This document shows, piece by piece, positions 46,907 through 59,366 of a DNA stretch of 64,000 bases. The notes beneath the pieces were generated by a model that had not been told where the DNA came from, did not search any database, and was given only the letters and a program-made list of their open reading frames with translations. A program made the translations under genes and the position numbers. Positions within the stretch are counted from its first letter, which is position 1; each line of letters begins with the position of its first letter. Source of the stretch: Siphonodentalium dalli. Its lineage: Eukaryota; Mollusca; Scaphopoda; Gadilida; Siphonodentaliidae. The stretch lies in the NCBI GenBank assembly GCA_032622095.1, contig CP136067.1, positions 177,540,556 through 177,604,555 on the forward strand, in the 5' to 3' direction.

Positions 46907-47888
46907 ACCAGGAATACCACTGAAAGAAGGACACAAAAATCCCTCTTATTTCCATACTGGTCCTTATCTTATTTCCATAGTGGTCCCTAAGCTGTTAAAC
47001 AGAGAGTAACGACCAGTGCTTATTGACATTACAAGTGCGTTGTTTTATAATCTTATATATTCAAGTTTATAAATTTTCCACCGAGTATTTGACATTGTTC
47101 TTTTGTTTTCCTGTTGCAAATGATTCATTGAGCCCATTATTAATTACATGGATTTATAAATGGTTGAATCATAAATATCGAGTAAATAGTATGTTATTGT
47201 CAAGTTCATACACTTTGTTATGTAAACAAAAGCCAAAAATGTTACAGAACCTGTCGTTTGTTTATATAACACAGTGTACGATCTTGACAATAACGTACTA
47301 TTTATGCGATATATACATGTATGATTGCTATGAGAACGAAATTGTCTATATTTTAATATTATTTCTTGTTTATGATCTTTAACAGGTGTCCCTCTTTCAG
47401 CAGCAATACCCACCGCGATGGCCATCGTGCCTTTAACCCTTTAATGCCTGGAGCTTCTCGAAATATTGCGAAAACCCTGTACCAATGCATTCTCTTATAT
47501 ATGTATATACGAGTCTCTATTATGGAGCCTCTTATATATAAGAGAATACATTTGCCTAACAATATTTACATTGACTGCATTCTCTTATATATGCCAGGCT
47601 ACATATGAGATAATCGCACATATAAGAGAATGTACTGGCACAGGATATTCAATGCTGCACCAGCGCAGCTCCCGTCATGAAAGGGTTAATTTGCTAATTG
47701 ATTTATGCCTCCATCATATATATTGTTATTGCCTGATAGCCCAACCCTCCCCAATAAAAGCCCAACCCTCCCCAATAAAGCACTACGATCACATACCACC
47801 TCTTGCCCACCGGTTTGCCTATAACTGGGATCGGCCCTTTGTGGCCGAATCCTATTGTAATGATTAATATTATGACTTATCGGGCAAG
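46907..47888. repeat. Left copy of a direct repeat of about 950-980 bp flanking the LINE
   Basis: It matches 52454-53403 from ACCAGGAATACCACTG to ATCGGGCAAG at very high identity. This copy is 982 bp against 950 bp; the difference is one short deletion in the MITE end and one extra CCCAACCCTCCCCAATAA unit. The repeat itself carries an AGGCACG-type MITE end and MITE P5. It stops exactly where the LINE poly-A (T on this strand) begins. Confidence 0.93.
47437..47685. mobile_element. TTAA-flanked CCCTTT MITE (P5)
   Basis: TTAA at 47433-47436 and 47686-47689. Ends are CCCTTTAATGCCTGGAGC and GCTCCCGTCATGAAAGGG. Two diverged hairpins of the paired module lie inside. Its left TTAA is also the right TTAA of an AGGCACG-type MITE end (CATCGTGCCT), so two TTAA-type elements share one target site. 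Confidence 0.9.
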
Positions 47889-50800
47889 AGTTTTTTTTTT
47901 TTTAAATGTTTATTGAAGAAACAATCACATTGAGGAATGTCAAATACAGAATGTTCAATAGCATTGATAAGTGTATACAGATATGGCATTCCTCGCGTTC
48001 ACACATATCTCTTTCTTACTGCACGCACTCGCCTGGCTCACAGCATTCGCACACCAGTGGTATAAAGTTATACAATACATAAATATATGCATATGCTTAG
48101 TATATATATAGTAAATGTATTATAAATATGTCGGATGTTTCGGATGGACTCAACTCTCAACATAGAGGCTATCGTGGAGATGGTGGTAGATATTATATGT
48201 TTTAACTGACTGCGTGATAATCGATAGGAGTCTCAAATATTAAAGTAAATTTTTATTAAGTCGCCTGTTTGTTTAAAGCTTTTTCTATAAGGAACCAGTT
48301 TTTCAAGAATTCTGAAAGTTTCGATTGACATCGTGCTGTATATTTTTCGCAATCGTATCTATATGCCAACTCTTTGAGGAAAACATTAACAGACAAAGTG
48401 ATTGGTTTAAATTTAGACCGATATATATATTGTTTAATTAGGAGCCAGAGCAAGTTTGTAGTATAGTTTTTACTAATGGGTGGTGTGCCAAGAATCATCG
48501 TCATATTTGTGGGATAAAGATTTATATCATTATTTTTACCCCAATTACAGATATCTCTAACAAATGTCTGCACATGACAACAATCCCAAAAAAATGTGGT
48601 TGATATCTTCCTTTTCACTTTTACACCTATCACATTTGCCATCTTGTCTTATATTAGAAATGTGTAGAAAGTTATTAGTTGATAATATTCTAGAATTTAT
48701 TCGGAATTGTAGCCATTGTAGCTTGGTGTCAGGCGTCGTGAGAAAGGGTAGTTTATCATATGTAAATAATGTACTTCCCATATCAGGAAACTGTGATTGC
48801 CATTTTGTGCGCGCTTTAGTCATAATTTGAGAATCGTTCAAAGTTTTGTAAAAATCTTGTCCTCCCCGCGAATTTTTAAGCAAAGTGATGAAGTTAGTGG
48901 GTAGAATGGGGTAAGAAACTCGAGTTATCTGTTGGCCAAGCTTTTTTGCTGTTGATTTTATTTGCTGCTGTATAGTGTTTACAGTGATGAAGTCTGTGCG
49001 TATATTAAATGTCTTATGTATGGCTTCTTGTGAAAGAAAAGAACCTTTACTATCTAGCATATCATTTATATACATAATCCCTTTTTCGCGCCAAGAAGTG
49101 AAGTTTATTACCTTTCCATATTGTTTTATATTTGAATTATTCCACAGCGTACATGTGGATATATTGCAATTGTTCACATTTTGTTGTAAAAATTTGACAA
49201 ATGATAACAAAACGTCATGCCAGAATGGATTTGTGAATTTCTTTGCCTGTTTCTCTAAATAACCATGCTCATATGTAAGGAACATGGGGTCTTCGCATAA
49301 TGGAATATCTGTGAGGGGCATCCACTTGGCGCTCTTTGTTATGAGGCGTCTCACCCAAGTTATTTTCATTGACAGCATAAAATTATTGACATTAACCATT
49401 TTCAAGCCACCGTTTTTGTAATCTTGGCATACAACTTTGCGTTTCACTCGATCACGTTTTGAATTCCATAGATAATTATAGAGCATAGTGTCCAATTTTT
49501 TCATAAATGTTTTATCGGGATTTGGAAGTGACACGAAAAGGTGTGTTAATTTTGGGAGTATAAGTGATTTTATTACAGTTATTCGACCAATAGGTGTCAG
49601 TAATCGGTGTTTCCATGTCTCAATCAGTCGTTTCACATCAGCAAATTTTGTATCGTAGTTGATTTTCATTTTGTCAAGATGTGTATCAAAATGAATACCT
49701 AGAAGATCAAATGAGCTATCAAATCTGATACCAAGATCTGAGCATATACCATCTCTACGCCCAGTATAACTACCTATCCACGATGCCTGACACTTGCTAG
49801 GGTTAATTTTTAAACCGGAAAGATTTGCGAACAGTGTTAATACATTGTATACTTCCCTTAGGCTTTCTTCTCTGCCGTCTAAAATGAGAGTTGTGTCGTC
49901 TGCATACTGTGTGATTTTGTATTCAAAATTGCCGAGGTTTATACCTTTGATGCGTTTATTAGATTTAATCATGATAGCTAAGATTTCTGCGCATATCAGA
50001 AAAATATAAGGCGAAATTGGGTCACCCTGCCGACAGCCACGGTTTAGTTGGAAACTCTGAGATATATGTCCATTTATCAGAATATATGAGTTGATATTTG
50101 TGTAGAAAGTATAAATCCATTTTTTTATGTCATCACCAAAGTTAAAAAGGTCAAGGCATTTATTTATAAATTTCCATGATACTGAGTCAAATGCCTTTTC
50201 AAAATCTAGCAGGAGCAGAAGACCAGGTTTATCAGCTAATTTTGTCTTATGGATAATATCATAAATTAATCTAGTGTTGTCTCCAATATACCGATTTTTA
50301 AAGAAACCAGTTTGATCATCGCTGATTATATCGGGTAGAACATTTTTCATTCGTTCAGCTATACAAGAGGAAGCTAGTTTATATGTTATATTTAACAGAG
50401 TTATCGGACGCCAGTTCTTTAAAAGATGTCTCTCTTTATCTTTTTTCGGAAGAAGGGTAATAAGTCCTTGTTTTTGGGTTATGGATAATTCACCAGTATC
50501 AAATGCTTCACGAAGGGACTCACAAAGAATTAGACCTAAGTTTTGCCAAAAAAATTTCCAGAACTCATACGGAAATCCATCCAGACCGCTGCTCTTATCA
50601 TTTTGTGATCTTTTCAATGCGTTTGTTAGTTCGTTTAGAGTTATTGGCCCTTCTATGCTATTTGCAGTATCGTTTGTTAATACTGGATAAGTTTCTTCAC
50701 TGAGGATAGTGCTAATATCAAAATCGTTTAATTTTTTAGATGCATATAAAGTACTGTAAAATGTTCTTGCTTCGTTCATTATGTCCGACTGATTATCAAT

Positions 50801-52453
50801 GTTTTTACCAGTGGAATCGGTGAGCATCGATAGAGTTTTAGAAATGAAATTGCGCTTTTCGAGATTCAAGAAATATTTTGTGGGTTTTTCTCCGTTTTCA
50901 ATCCACCTGGCTCTAGATCTTATCATTGCCCCCCTCGTGTCTTCTTTTCTAATTTCATAGAGCTCCGAGTCTATTTTTTGTAATTTTTCCAATAATTCAT
51001 CTCTTTCTGTTAAACATTGGTCCATGTTATCGACCGTTGTTTCCAATTTTACTTTAGTTTTGTTTAATTCGTCCTCTTTCTTTTTGCGTTCTCTTTTTCG
51101 TTTTGCTGCGAAATTTATTGTTTCACCTCTTATATCCAATAAGAGGGTGTCTAAAAATAGGCGTTTACTAATTTTACAAGTAACATTACTTGTATTTTCT
51201 TCACGTATATTCAGTTTATAATCGTATCTTAGTTTATTTCTTTCTATAATAGAATGTACTAATACTGCATATTCATTGTCACGAAGTAAGGAGGTGTTAA
51301 ATTTCCAATAACCTCGACCTCTCACAATTGTATTTAGTTTCAATGTGAGTGATATTATGGAATGATCAGAGCGGTATCCTGGTAATATATCGGTCCCTGT
51401 GCCAACTAAGCTTAGAAGATCTTCAGATATCATAAAGTAATCTAGTCTAGCCATTTTTATTGGAGATTTTTTCTCTCCATGTATATCGTTTTTTGTCTTT
51501 GTTGTTAACTCTCCAAGCATCCACCAGTTCGAGTCTGTCGACAAGGTCGCCCACCGATTCTTTAGCCCGGGGATTGTTAATATGTTTATAATTTAAAGTA
51601 TCAGCGGACTGATTTTGTACCATATTCCAATCACCACATATTATTATTTGGGTGTTACCCATGTTAATAATCTTAGTTTTCAGCTGTTTGTAAAATTCAG
51701 GGTTATCTTCGTTTGGGCCATATATGTTAACTAAAGTCATTCTCAATTTGTCTACGGTTACATCGATTATTATAAAGTTTCCAGATTCATCTTTGATAGA
51801 ATTGTGTATTTGAAAGTCGAGGTTCTGCCTAATAAAAAAAATGATTGCGTGGTGAAGGGTGCCAATATTGTTTTGAAACCCCATTCTGAAGAAATGTATC
51901 TTTCCATATCTTTGGTGAAATGTGTGTCTTGTAGACAGTATATTGAGGCATTTTGTGCTCGTAAATATCGGAACACGTCGCGTCGTTTCTCTGACTGATT
52001 GAGACCTCGGCAATTTGAAGACAGTATCTTTATAGACATAATCGACAACTAGCATGCAGACTACCGAAACATCGACATAGAAGTACATAGGAGATCATGA
52101 TTATATATTTAGAAAATACAGCACAATAATATATTACGCCACTGGAATAAGAATCAACCATACAGATCATGCATACTGACATACAAACATACTGAATATA
52201 TAACAAAAACAAAACAAAATTAAGTGAAATCCGATACGAAACCTCCATGGTTGAGGTTATGAGCGACCGCCCTGGGTCCGGTTCAACATTGTGTATGTGT
52301 TATTACAGTCATCTGATCATATTTCTTTGGAGTCATGAAACTACATACGAGAAATCGAAGAAAGATTTTTTTTACTTTTTTAAAAGAATTTTTTTGAAAT
52401 TTTGAAAATATCTTCAAATGTAATTTACTCATGTATTATTTAACTTAAGGACC
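47889..52453 (-). mobile_element. 4.6-kb L1/Tx1-like non-LTR retrotransposon
   Basis: Minus strand. The 3' end is a poly-A tract of about 12 nt (47890-47903 on this strand as T), abutting the left direct repeat. The 5' end meets the right direct repeat at 52453. It encodes one endonuclease-reverse transcriptase frame with three frameshifts (see the CDS entry). No ORF1 is visible in the 400 bp upstream, so the copy is 5' truncated or of a type with a single frame. Confidence 0.88.
48256..52048 (-). pseudogene. LINE ORF2: APE endonuclease and reverse transcriptase, frameshifted
   Basis: The reading starts near 52048 with an APE endonuclease N-terminus (SSNCRGLNQ, then LQDTHF where QETH is usual). 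It moves frame at an A run (51833-51841), passes GDWN, moves again at a T6 run (51467-51472), then runs open for over 950 codons. In that frame are SDH (end of the endonuclease), RT motifs LLDFEKAFDSV, GCRQGDPISPYIF and the active-site YADD, then a C-terminal CDRC-type zinc-knuckle-like part. A third shift at A7 (48588-48594) leads to the last 100 residues, ending at 48256. All catalytic boxes survive. The long open frame and only homopolymer breaks suggest a young copy. Confidence 0.88.
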
Positions 52454-53403
52454 ACCAGGAATACCACTGAAAGAAGGACACAAAAATCCCTCCTATTTCC
52501 ATACTGGTCCTTATCTTATTTCCATAGTGGTCCCTAAGCTGTTAAACAGAGAGTAACGACCAGTGCTTATTGACATTACAAGTGCGTTGTTTTATAATCT
52601 TATATATTCAAGTTTATAAATTTTCCACCGAGTATTTGACATTGTTCTTTTGTTTTCCTGTTGCAAATGATTCATTGAGCCCATTATTAATTACATGGAT
52701 TTATAAATGGTTGAATCATAAATATCGAGTAAATAGTATGTTATTGTCAAGTTCATACACTTTGTTATGTAAACAAAAGCCAAAAATGTTACAGAACCTG
52801 TCGTTTGTTTATATAACACAGTGTACGATCTTGACAATAACGTACTATTTATGCGATATATACATGTATGATTGCTATGAGAACGAAATTGTCTATATTT
52901 TAATATTATTTCTTGTTTATGAGTTTTAACAGGTGTCCCTCTTTCAGCAGCAATACCCACCGCGATGGCCATCGTGCCTTTAACCCTTTAATGCCTGGAG
53001 CTTCTCGAAATATTGCGAAAACCCTGTACCAATGCATTCTCTTATATATGTATATACGAGTCTCTATTATGGAGCCTCTTATATATAAGAGAATAAATTT
53101 GCCTAACAATATTTACATTGACTGCATTCTCTTATATATGCCAGGCTACATATGAGATAATCGCATATATAAGAGAATGTACTGGCACAGGATATTCAAT
53201 GCTGCACCAGTCATGAAAGGGTTAATTTGCTAATTGATTTATGCCTCCATCATATATATTGTTATTGCCTGATAGCCCAACCCTCCCCAATAAAGCACTA
53301 CGATCACATACCACCTCTTGCCCACCGGTTTGCCTATAACTGGGATCGGCCCTTTGTGGCCGAATCCTATTGTAATGATTAATATTATGACTTATCGGGC
53401 AAG
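52454..53403. repeat. Right copy of the direct repeat flanking the LINE
   Basis: See 46907-47888. Sequence left of 52454 (LINE) and right of 53403 is not shared with the flanks of the left copy. The arrangement is therefore flank, repeat, LINE, repeat, flank, as for a target-site duplication. Confidence 0.93.
52984..53221. mobile_element. TTAA-flanked CCCTTT MITE (P6), duplicate of P5
   Basis: TTAA at 52980-52983 and 53222-53225. It is the same insertion as P5, copied with the direct repeat, with an 11-bp deletion in the right end (CACCAGTCATG). Confidence 0.9.
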
Positions 53404-53700
53404 GGTTGGTGTGTTCTACACGCGTGCAGTAAGTACAAAGGGAAATAAACTAAATATGTTGTGTTCACTTAGCCTTCTGTCATTCCTTACACTACGTTCC
53501 ATTGGTATAACGCAAAACTTGACTTTCCTCATTGTTCTGAAGTATTATATGCTGAATAACGATAGTATTCTTCCCAAATATATTTTTGATAGGAATAATT
53601 TCAGAGTCACTGCAAACTTTCCTTCAATGTTGCAATAAACACAATATCTCGATCATCACTAGTAACTTTATCACAATTATGTCGTGCAATTTATGAAATA

Positions 53701-56700
53701 ATGAAAAGTTTATTAATGAAATCTGGGAGCGTTCACCCAAATCCTGGACCAAACGCACATACACTATCGATTATGTGCCTCAATGTACAAAGCCTATTGC
53801 CAAAGATTGACACCATTATTGCCGAATGTCAAAATTATGATATACTTGCATTTACTGAGACCTGGCTATCAGATTCAACCTCGGACGAGGAGTTGACTAT
53901 ACCGGGATTCAACAGCCCTGAACGACTTAATCGTCCTACTCTCGGTGGAGGTATTGCGATTTATGTCCGCAACTCACTTCATTTCAAAAGGCGAAAAGAT
54001 ATAAAAATACTCGGCCTTGAACATATGTGGTTAGAAATCTTCACGCATACGAACAGTTTCCTTTTTGGAACCTTCTATAGACCTCCGAATTCACCTGTAG
54101 AACTCTGGGATAAAATATACACTTCACTTGATTGAGCGATGGATACAATAGAATCCAGAAATCACACAATTGTTACCGGAACTTTCAATTGTAACCAACT
54201 GTGCACTGAACCAAAACAAACAAGATATATATGTGGGAAGTTTGGTATGAAACAGCTTATAGAACAACCTACCTACTTCACTGAAAATTCCCGATCACTC
54301 TTAGACCTGTTTTTTTCAAATAAACCGGATTTTGTACAGTCGTGTGAGATTTTAGATCCTTTATTTGCAGAATTGGTTCGATATCACTGCCCAATCGTAC
54401 TTACTTTAAATATTTGTAAAGGGACATCGAACCGATTCATCAAAAGAATATGGAAATACGAGGCAAATTTCAGTGCAATGAATGAAGAATTGCAAACGTG
54501 GGGCTCCGAGAATCCGTTGAAACATGTGAATTATACAGAACTTGCGACGGTGATAACTAACAAAATAAATGAAGTCGCGATAAAACACATTCCCAACAAA
54601 TTTGTTACAATTAGAACAGATGAACCCGAATGGATGTCAGGCCACATTCGTCTCCTTATGAGGCAACGCAAACGATTATATGTCAAAGCAAAAAAGAATA
54701 CGACATTAAATGCATGGGCTAAATATAAAACCAAGCGAAATGAAGTAATATCATCTATCAGAACTGCCAAGCGACTGGAAATGGAAAAAAAACAAAAACT
54801 CCTCGGCAGTTCTTTTACTGATTCCTCGGTGTGGTGGAAAACTCTTAATAGACTCATGGCCCCAGACCACAAACCTATTCCGTCACTTTGCGAGGACAAC
54901 AACGTATACACAGATAACAATTCCAAATCGGAAATATTAAATAATTATTTTTGCTCTACATCGTCCCTACCCGAATCTGACAAAAAAGAACCACCGCTAT
55001 TATCTAGATCTAAAAATTGTACATTGAAACTTATTAAGATTACACACAAAGATATATTGGAATCCCTGACAAGTGTTAAATTAGCAAAGGCCAGTGGCGA
55101 TGACGGTATCAGCCCAAATATTCTAAAGAATTGCGCAACGGCCCTAGCAAGTCCTATGTGCTATATATTTAACGAATTGTTAAAACATTCCTATTTCCCT
55201 GATGAGTGGAAGAGAGCAAACGTTTGTCCCATCTTTAAAAAAGGTGATCCAAGTATGCCATCGAATTATCGTCCGATTTCATTGCTAAGTTGCCTCTCAA
55301 AAATATTTGAGAAATGTATCTTTCGACATTTATCAAAATACTTATACGAAAATAAGCTCCTAACAGATTTACAATCGGGTTTCACTCCAAATGACAGTAT
55401 TGTATTCCAACTAACAGACATATATCATTATCTTATTTCATCTTTAGACGAAGGAAAAGAAATAAGTTGTCTTTTCTGTGACATCAGCCAAGCTTTTGAT
55501 AAAGTTTGGCATAAGGGATTATTGTCCAAATTAAGTAACCTAGGTGTGTGTGAAAACACATACGACATTTTGAAAAATCGATAACAAAGAGTCATTTTGG
55601 AAACTATCCAGTCGTCTTGGAAATCTGTAGAATCTGGTGTCCCCCAAGGGTCGATACTGGGTCCCCTACTATTCTTGATATACATCAATGATATAGCAGA
55701 CGATATAACAAGTAATATCCGACTTTTTGCAGACGATACCTCCCTTTTTCTAGCAGTAGAAGATCCCATAACGGCTGCTGACGTCCTAAACAAAGATATA
55801 TCGAAAATACACGATTGGTCTAACAAATGGCTTGTTAAAGGCACGTGCGGCCTTAATTGTCAAAAATATTCATAGTTGTTCCAAACACCGTAACCAGAAA
55901 AACATTAAAACGCATACAGTTCCGTTCATATATACCATGACCATCGCGTAAACAGCATGTTATCATAAAGACCTACTATATTTTACCTAAGCAAGAGCCT
56001 GATTGTGTTACAGAAGACAGCACAATGCTGCTGGCTAATCACACACAAATGGCATAAACGCTCTTTATTCGTTCCATATCAGGAATTCACCCACACAGAA
56101 CGCTCTTTATGTTTACCATCATAATATAAACAAACACCAGAAAAGTAACTTTTTATGCCTTTGTTTACATAACAATGGTCAAAAATATGACAATAACATA
56201 CTGTTTATGCGATATTTCTTATTTGTATACGGACAAAGTCTGTCTACATTTTGTTCTTTCTGTTTGTGGCGGATTTTGACGGGTGGAAATATTTTCACAG
56301 GATACCCACCGCCAAGGCCAACCGTACCTTTAAATTTAACCCATCCAAAACTGAATCCCTCTTAGTTAGCAGGAAAGAAATTAAACCTAGCCACCCCCAT
56401 CTCAAAATGGCAAATCAGCCAATATGCGAAGTAGCGACACATAAACACCTAGGTCTAACCTTTAGTTCCGATGGTAAATGGAAATACCATATCGCAGATA
56501 TTGAAAAACGAGCTTATAGTAGGCTGTCCCTGCTGAGGAGGCATAAATTTAACCTTGACAGGAGGTCACTAGAAAGAATATATTTATCATTTATTCGTCC
56601 TGTCCTGGAGTATGCCTCCTCAGTTTGGGACAACTGCAGCAACGAAGAAGCTAATGAATTAGAAGAATTCCAATACGAAGCCGCAAGAATCGTAACTGGC

Positions 56701-57385
56701 GCGACAAGAAGCTGTAGTAAAGAGGGCTTGCTCCACGAAACTGGGTGGGAGACACTTACGAATAGACGCCGAAAAACCAAGCTAACTCAATTTTTCAAAA
56801 TGGTGAAAAAGTCAACACTCGCCTACCTATACATATATGTTCCCCCTATATCAGGGAGTCTAACAAATTACGACTTCAGACCTAAAGACATAAAACCGGT
56901 TTTTTTGTAATACTGAATCATATAAAAAATCCGTTTTACCTGCAGCTGTGAGTCTATGGAATGATCTACCACCGGAGGCTAAAAATTGTGAAACCATATC
57001 GGACTTCAAATCTTTTCTTAATACTGACCTCGTCGTGAGCCCCCGTTACATGGAATTTGCTTACAACAGACGAAGTCAAATTTTTTATTGTCGACTACGA
57101 CTAGGGTGTAGCAATCTGAACTACGACTTATATCTCAATCATTTGCAAGACAATCAATATTGTATATGTGGCGAAGTTGAAACAGTATCACACTTCTTGC
57201 ACTATTGCCCAGTCTTTGAAGCCGAGAGAGATATATGTCTCAGCAACCTTAATAATTTGGAAACAAAAACACTCTTAGAAGGTTCAAAATCACTTCCCTT
57301 ATCCAAAAACATTGAGATATTCGCTAACATTCAGAAATATATAGAACTAACTGGCAGATTCAAGCCATATTATGCACAGACCTGA
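53701..57385 (+). pseudogene. CR1/jockey-like non-LTR retrotransposon ORF2, inactivated
   Basis: Order: 2A-like SGSVHPNPGP (53722-53751), APE endonuclease, RT, then a C-terminal SLWNDLPPEA block and HFLHYCP Cys/His motif. RT boxes [23 protein letters not shown] and FADD are kept. Breaks: TGA at 54133, TAA at 55582, a 490-bp MITE at 55839-56329, and a frameshift at a T7 run (56899-56905). The endonuclease motif GDFN reads GTFN, and SDH before CPI reads RYH, so the nuclease is predicted dead. The frame continues upstream of 53701 without an ATG, so the 5' part extends left. Clade assignment is by motif style only. Confidence 0.88.
55839..56329. mobile_element. TTAA-flanked AGGYACG MITE inside the RT of the second LINE
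   Basis: It splits the codons for WLVK and FNPSK. TTAA flanks it (55835-55838, 56330-56333). Ends are AGGCACGTGCGGCC and GGCCAACCGTACCT. With its duplication it adds 495 bp, a multiple of three, but contains a TAG stop soon after the left end. The right half matches the sequence before 47433 (GATACCCACCGC and TATGCGATAT), showing a second, independent family copy there. Confidence 0.88.
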
Positions 57386-58758
57386 TGTATACGACCTTAG
57401 GCTATGTATGGAACAAATTAAAAACGCATTAAAATCAAAATTAATCTAAGTGTAACATCAATCCCAAAAGTACCCTGCCAAAACCTGCTACGATTGAGGG
57501 GGGGGGGGGGGCTATCAGGCACATTATAATTAACAATAACAATAAGTAATTTCTTGAGCTGTATACATTCATATACATCGAAATGTACATTCTAGTTTTG
57601 TCTGTATGAAACGGTCACCATTCATTATTTCATACGTGTAGGAGATGGCTTAAGATAAGCATTATGCTTACTGCCAAATCCCATTATAACCATCAATATC
57701 TCTCATCATCATACCGTGAATTTTGTACATTATATTGGTTAACATAAAATATGTTTAAACTAAAGGGTTAATGACACATAACATAACAAGTCTGCACACC
57801 TACTCAAAACTTTATCGCTAATCCGAAATCTTATGAATGAGTAATTCCAGTAATATTCTTGATATTAGTTATATAATTTGATAATCGATAAGCATTAAGA
57901 AATCAGATTACACCATACAAGAGCCCAAAATATCAAGTCGCATTAAAGTTTTATCATATCGTGAAAAAAGTACATGTAACACGAAACACTTCATTATTAT
58001 GTACTTGAATTGCCATGGGTTATATGTTCCATTGCAGTCGCTCTAGTGTACACAGAAACTTTGCTTCAATCCTGTGAACATGTTTTACCAGAGATATGGC
58101 TCTTTGTTGAAATGTGGGCTCAAATTTTGTTTCCGAATAACATCAGTTAATTTCAACTGAATAGAATGAAATTTGGTATTGAGGTTTACAATCATAAAAT
58201 ACAGGTCAAGTTTGATTTTGCGTTTGGAACTTCCGTCCTGGCTTTTCATTTCCAGATGATAACTGCATGCATGTTAACTGAATGTGCTGAAATTTAGTAT
58301 GCATGTTTACAACCATAAGTCAAATTGATTTTGGGTTCCGTCCTGTTATTTCTACCTGGGTTACAAACCTTTTTCAACTCAATCCGTTTTACTTGGTTTC
58401 GGATGATAATTGCATGCGATATGCTATCTTAAAACCATACAATAAAGACCAAGTTTAATCTTTGGATTCTTCCACTCATTGTTATGTGTAGCCATACCAT
58501 AGTATGGTACATAGTGTCGACGTCCGATTGACCACTCGTCGTTCGTCTGTACATAGACACTTTACGCATAATGCGATAACTGAAACATTTTCAGAAACAA
58601 ATGTTGTATATGGGTTTCTAAGCCCAAAATACAGATCGAGTTCGAATTTGAACCGATTTATTTTCAAGGAGTTATGACTTCTTTTTAAAAAAATAAAAAT
58701 AATAAGATTGTTTTTAGATTGAACTTCTTGCCCAAGACAGCTATATCGTGGAACTAAA
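57386..58758. other. No gene recognised; poly-G run
   Basis: It begins as the 3' flank or 3' UTR of the second LINE, with a G run of about 16 at 57497-57512. The rest is AT-rich with no feature that I can support. Confidence 0.45.
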
Positions 58759-58760
58759 AA

Positions 58761-58858
58761 AACAACGATGTATACCCCTCCAGTAACCAGTGGTTACTAA
58801 CCACTACCGTACATAACAACTCGAAAATAAGCACATACGCAATATCGACTGTAACTGC
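58761..58858. repeat. Left 98-bp direct repeat flanking a Harbinger fragment
   Basis: It matches 59367-59464 with a few mismatches (CGATGTATACCCCTCCAG versus CGGTGTATACCCATCCAG). The repeat contains AACCAGTGGTTACTAACCAC, itself partly palindromic. Confidence 0.85.
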
Positions 58859-59366
58859 CGGTCGTCCAGGTATCCTCAATGTTATTGGGGGCCTGGACGG
58901 CAGTCACATCCCAATTGTTCGTCCGTCTCAAGGTCCTGATGATTTATTCAACCGGAAGCAGTATCATTCAATTGTGTTACAAGGCGTTTGTGATGACAGT
59001 TGTATGTTCATAGATTATTGTTTACTTGGTGATGTTGCCTATACACTGGTCGATTGGATCATGACACCCTATCGGGATAATGGGCACCTGCCTACGAAAG
59101 AAACTAAGTTCAACACAGTGTCAGGTAATAGAGAGGGCATTTGGTTTTCTGGGGAAAAAAACGTTTTAATAGGTTAATGCACTGTGTGAACATAACGGAT
59201 TTGTCCGAGTTATCAGAATTTGTGTTGGCCTGTTGTATTCTGCACAACTTTCTTAAACAAAACAATGATGATGTATGTTTGGACATGCAGCCAGTCACCT
59301 CCGATAGCCAGCCATCGGAATCTGTTCTAACTACCTTCCCAGAGGCAGAGATGGTGGCACTAAAAC
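58859..59366 (+). pseudogene. HARBI1/PIF-Harbinger transposase fragment, copy A
   Basis: It encodes GGLDGSHIP (first catalytic Asp), then after an internal deletion GDVAYTLVDWIMTPYRDNGH (second Asp), then HCVNITDLSELSEFVLACC and HNFLKQNND. The region of the third acidic residue reads GNREGIWF instead of an EREFGFLK-type box, and the frame changes there. It lacks the N-terminal third. It is bounded by the 98-bp direct repeats. Confidence 0.85.

Noticed and set aside
46907-53403. LTR retrotransposon with 950-bp LTRs
   Set aside because: The repeats contain older MITEs, lack TG...CA ends, and enclose a poly-A-ended LINE with APE endonuclease on the opposite strand; there is no gag, protease or integrase.
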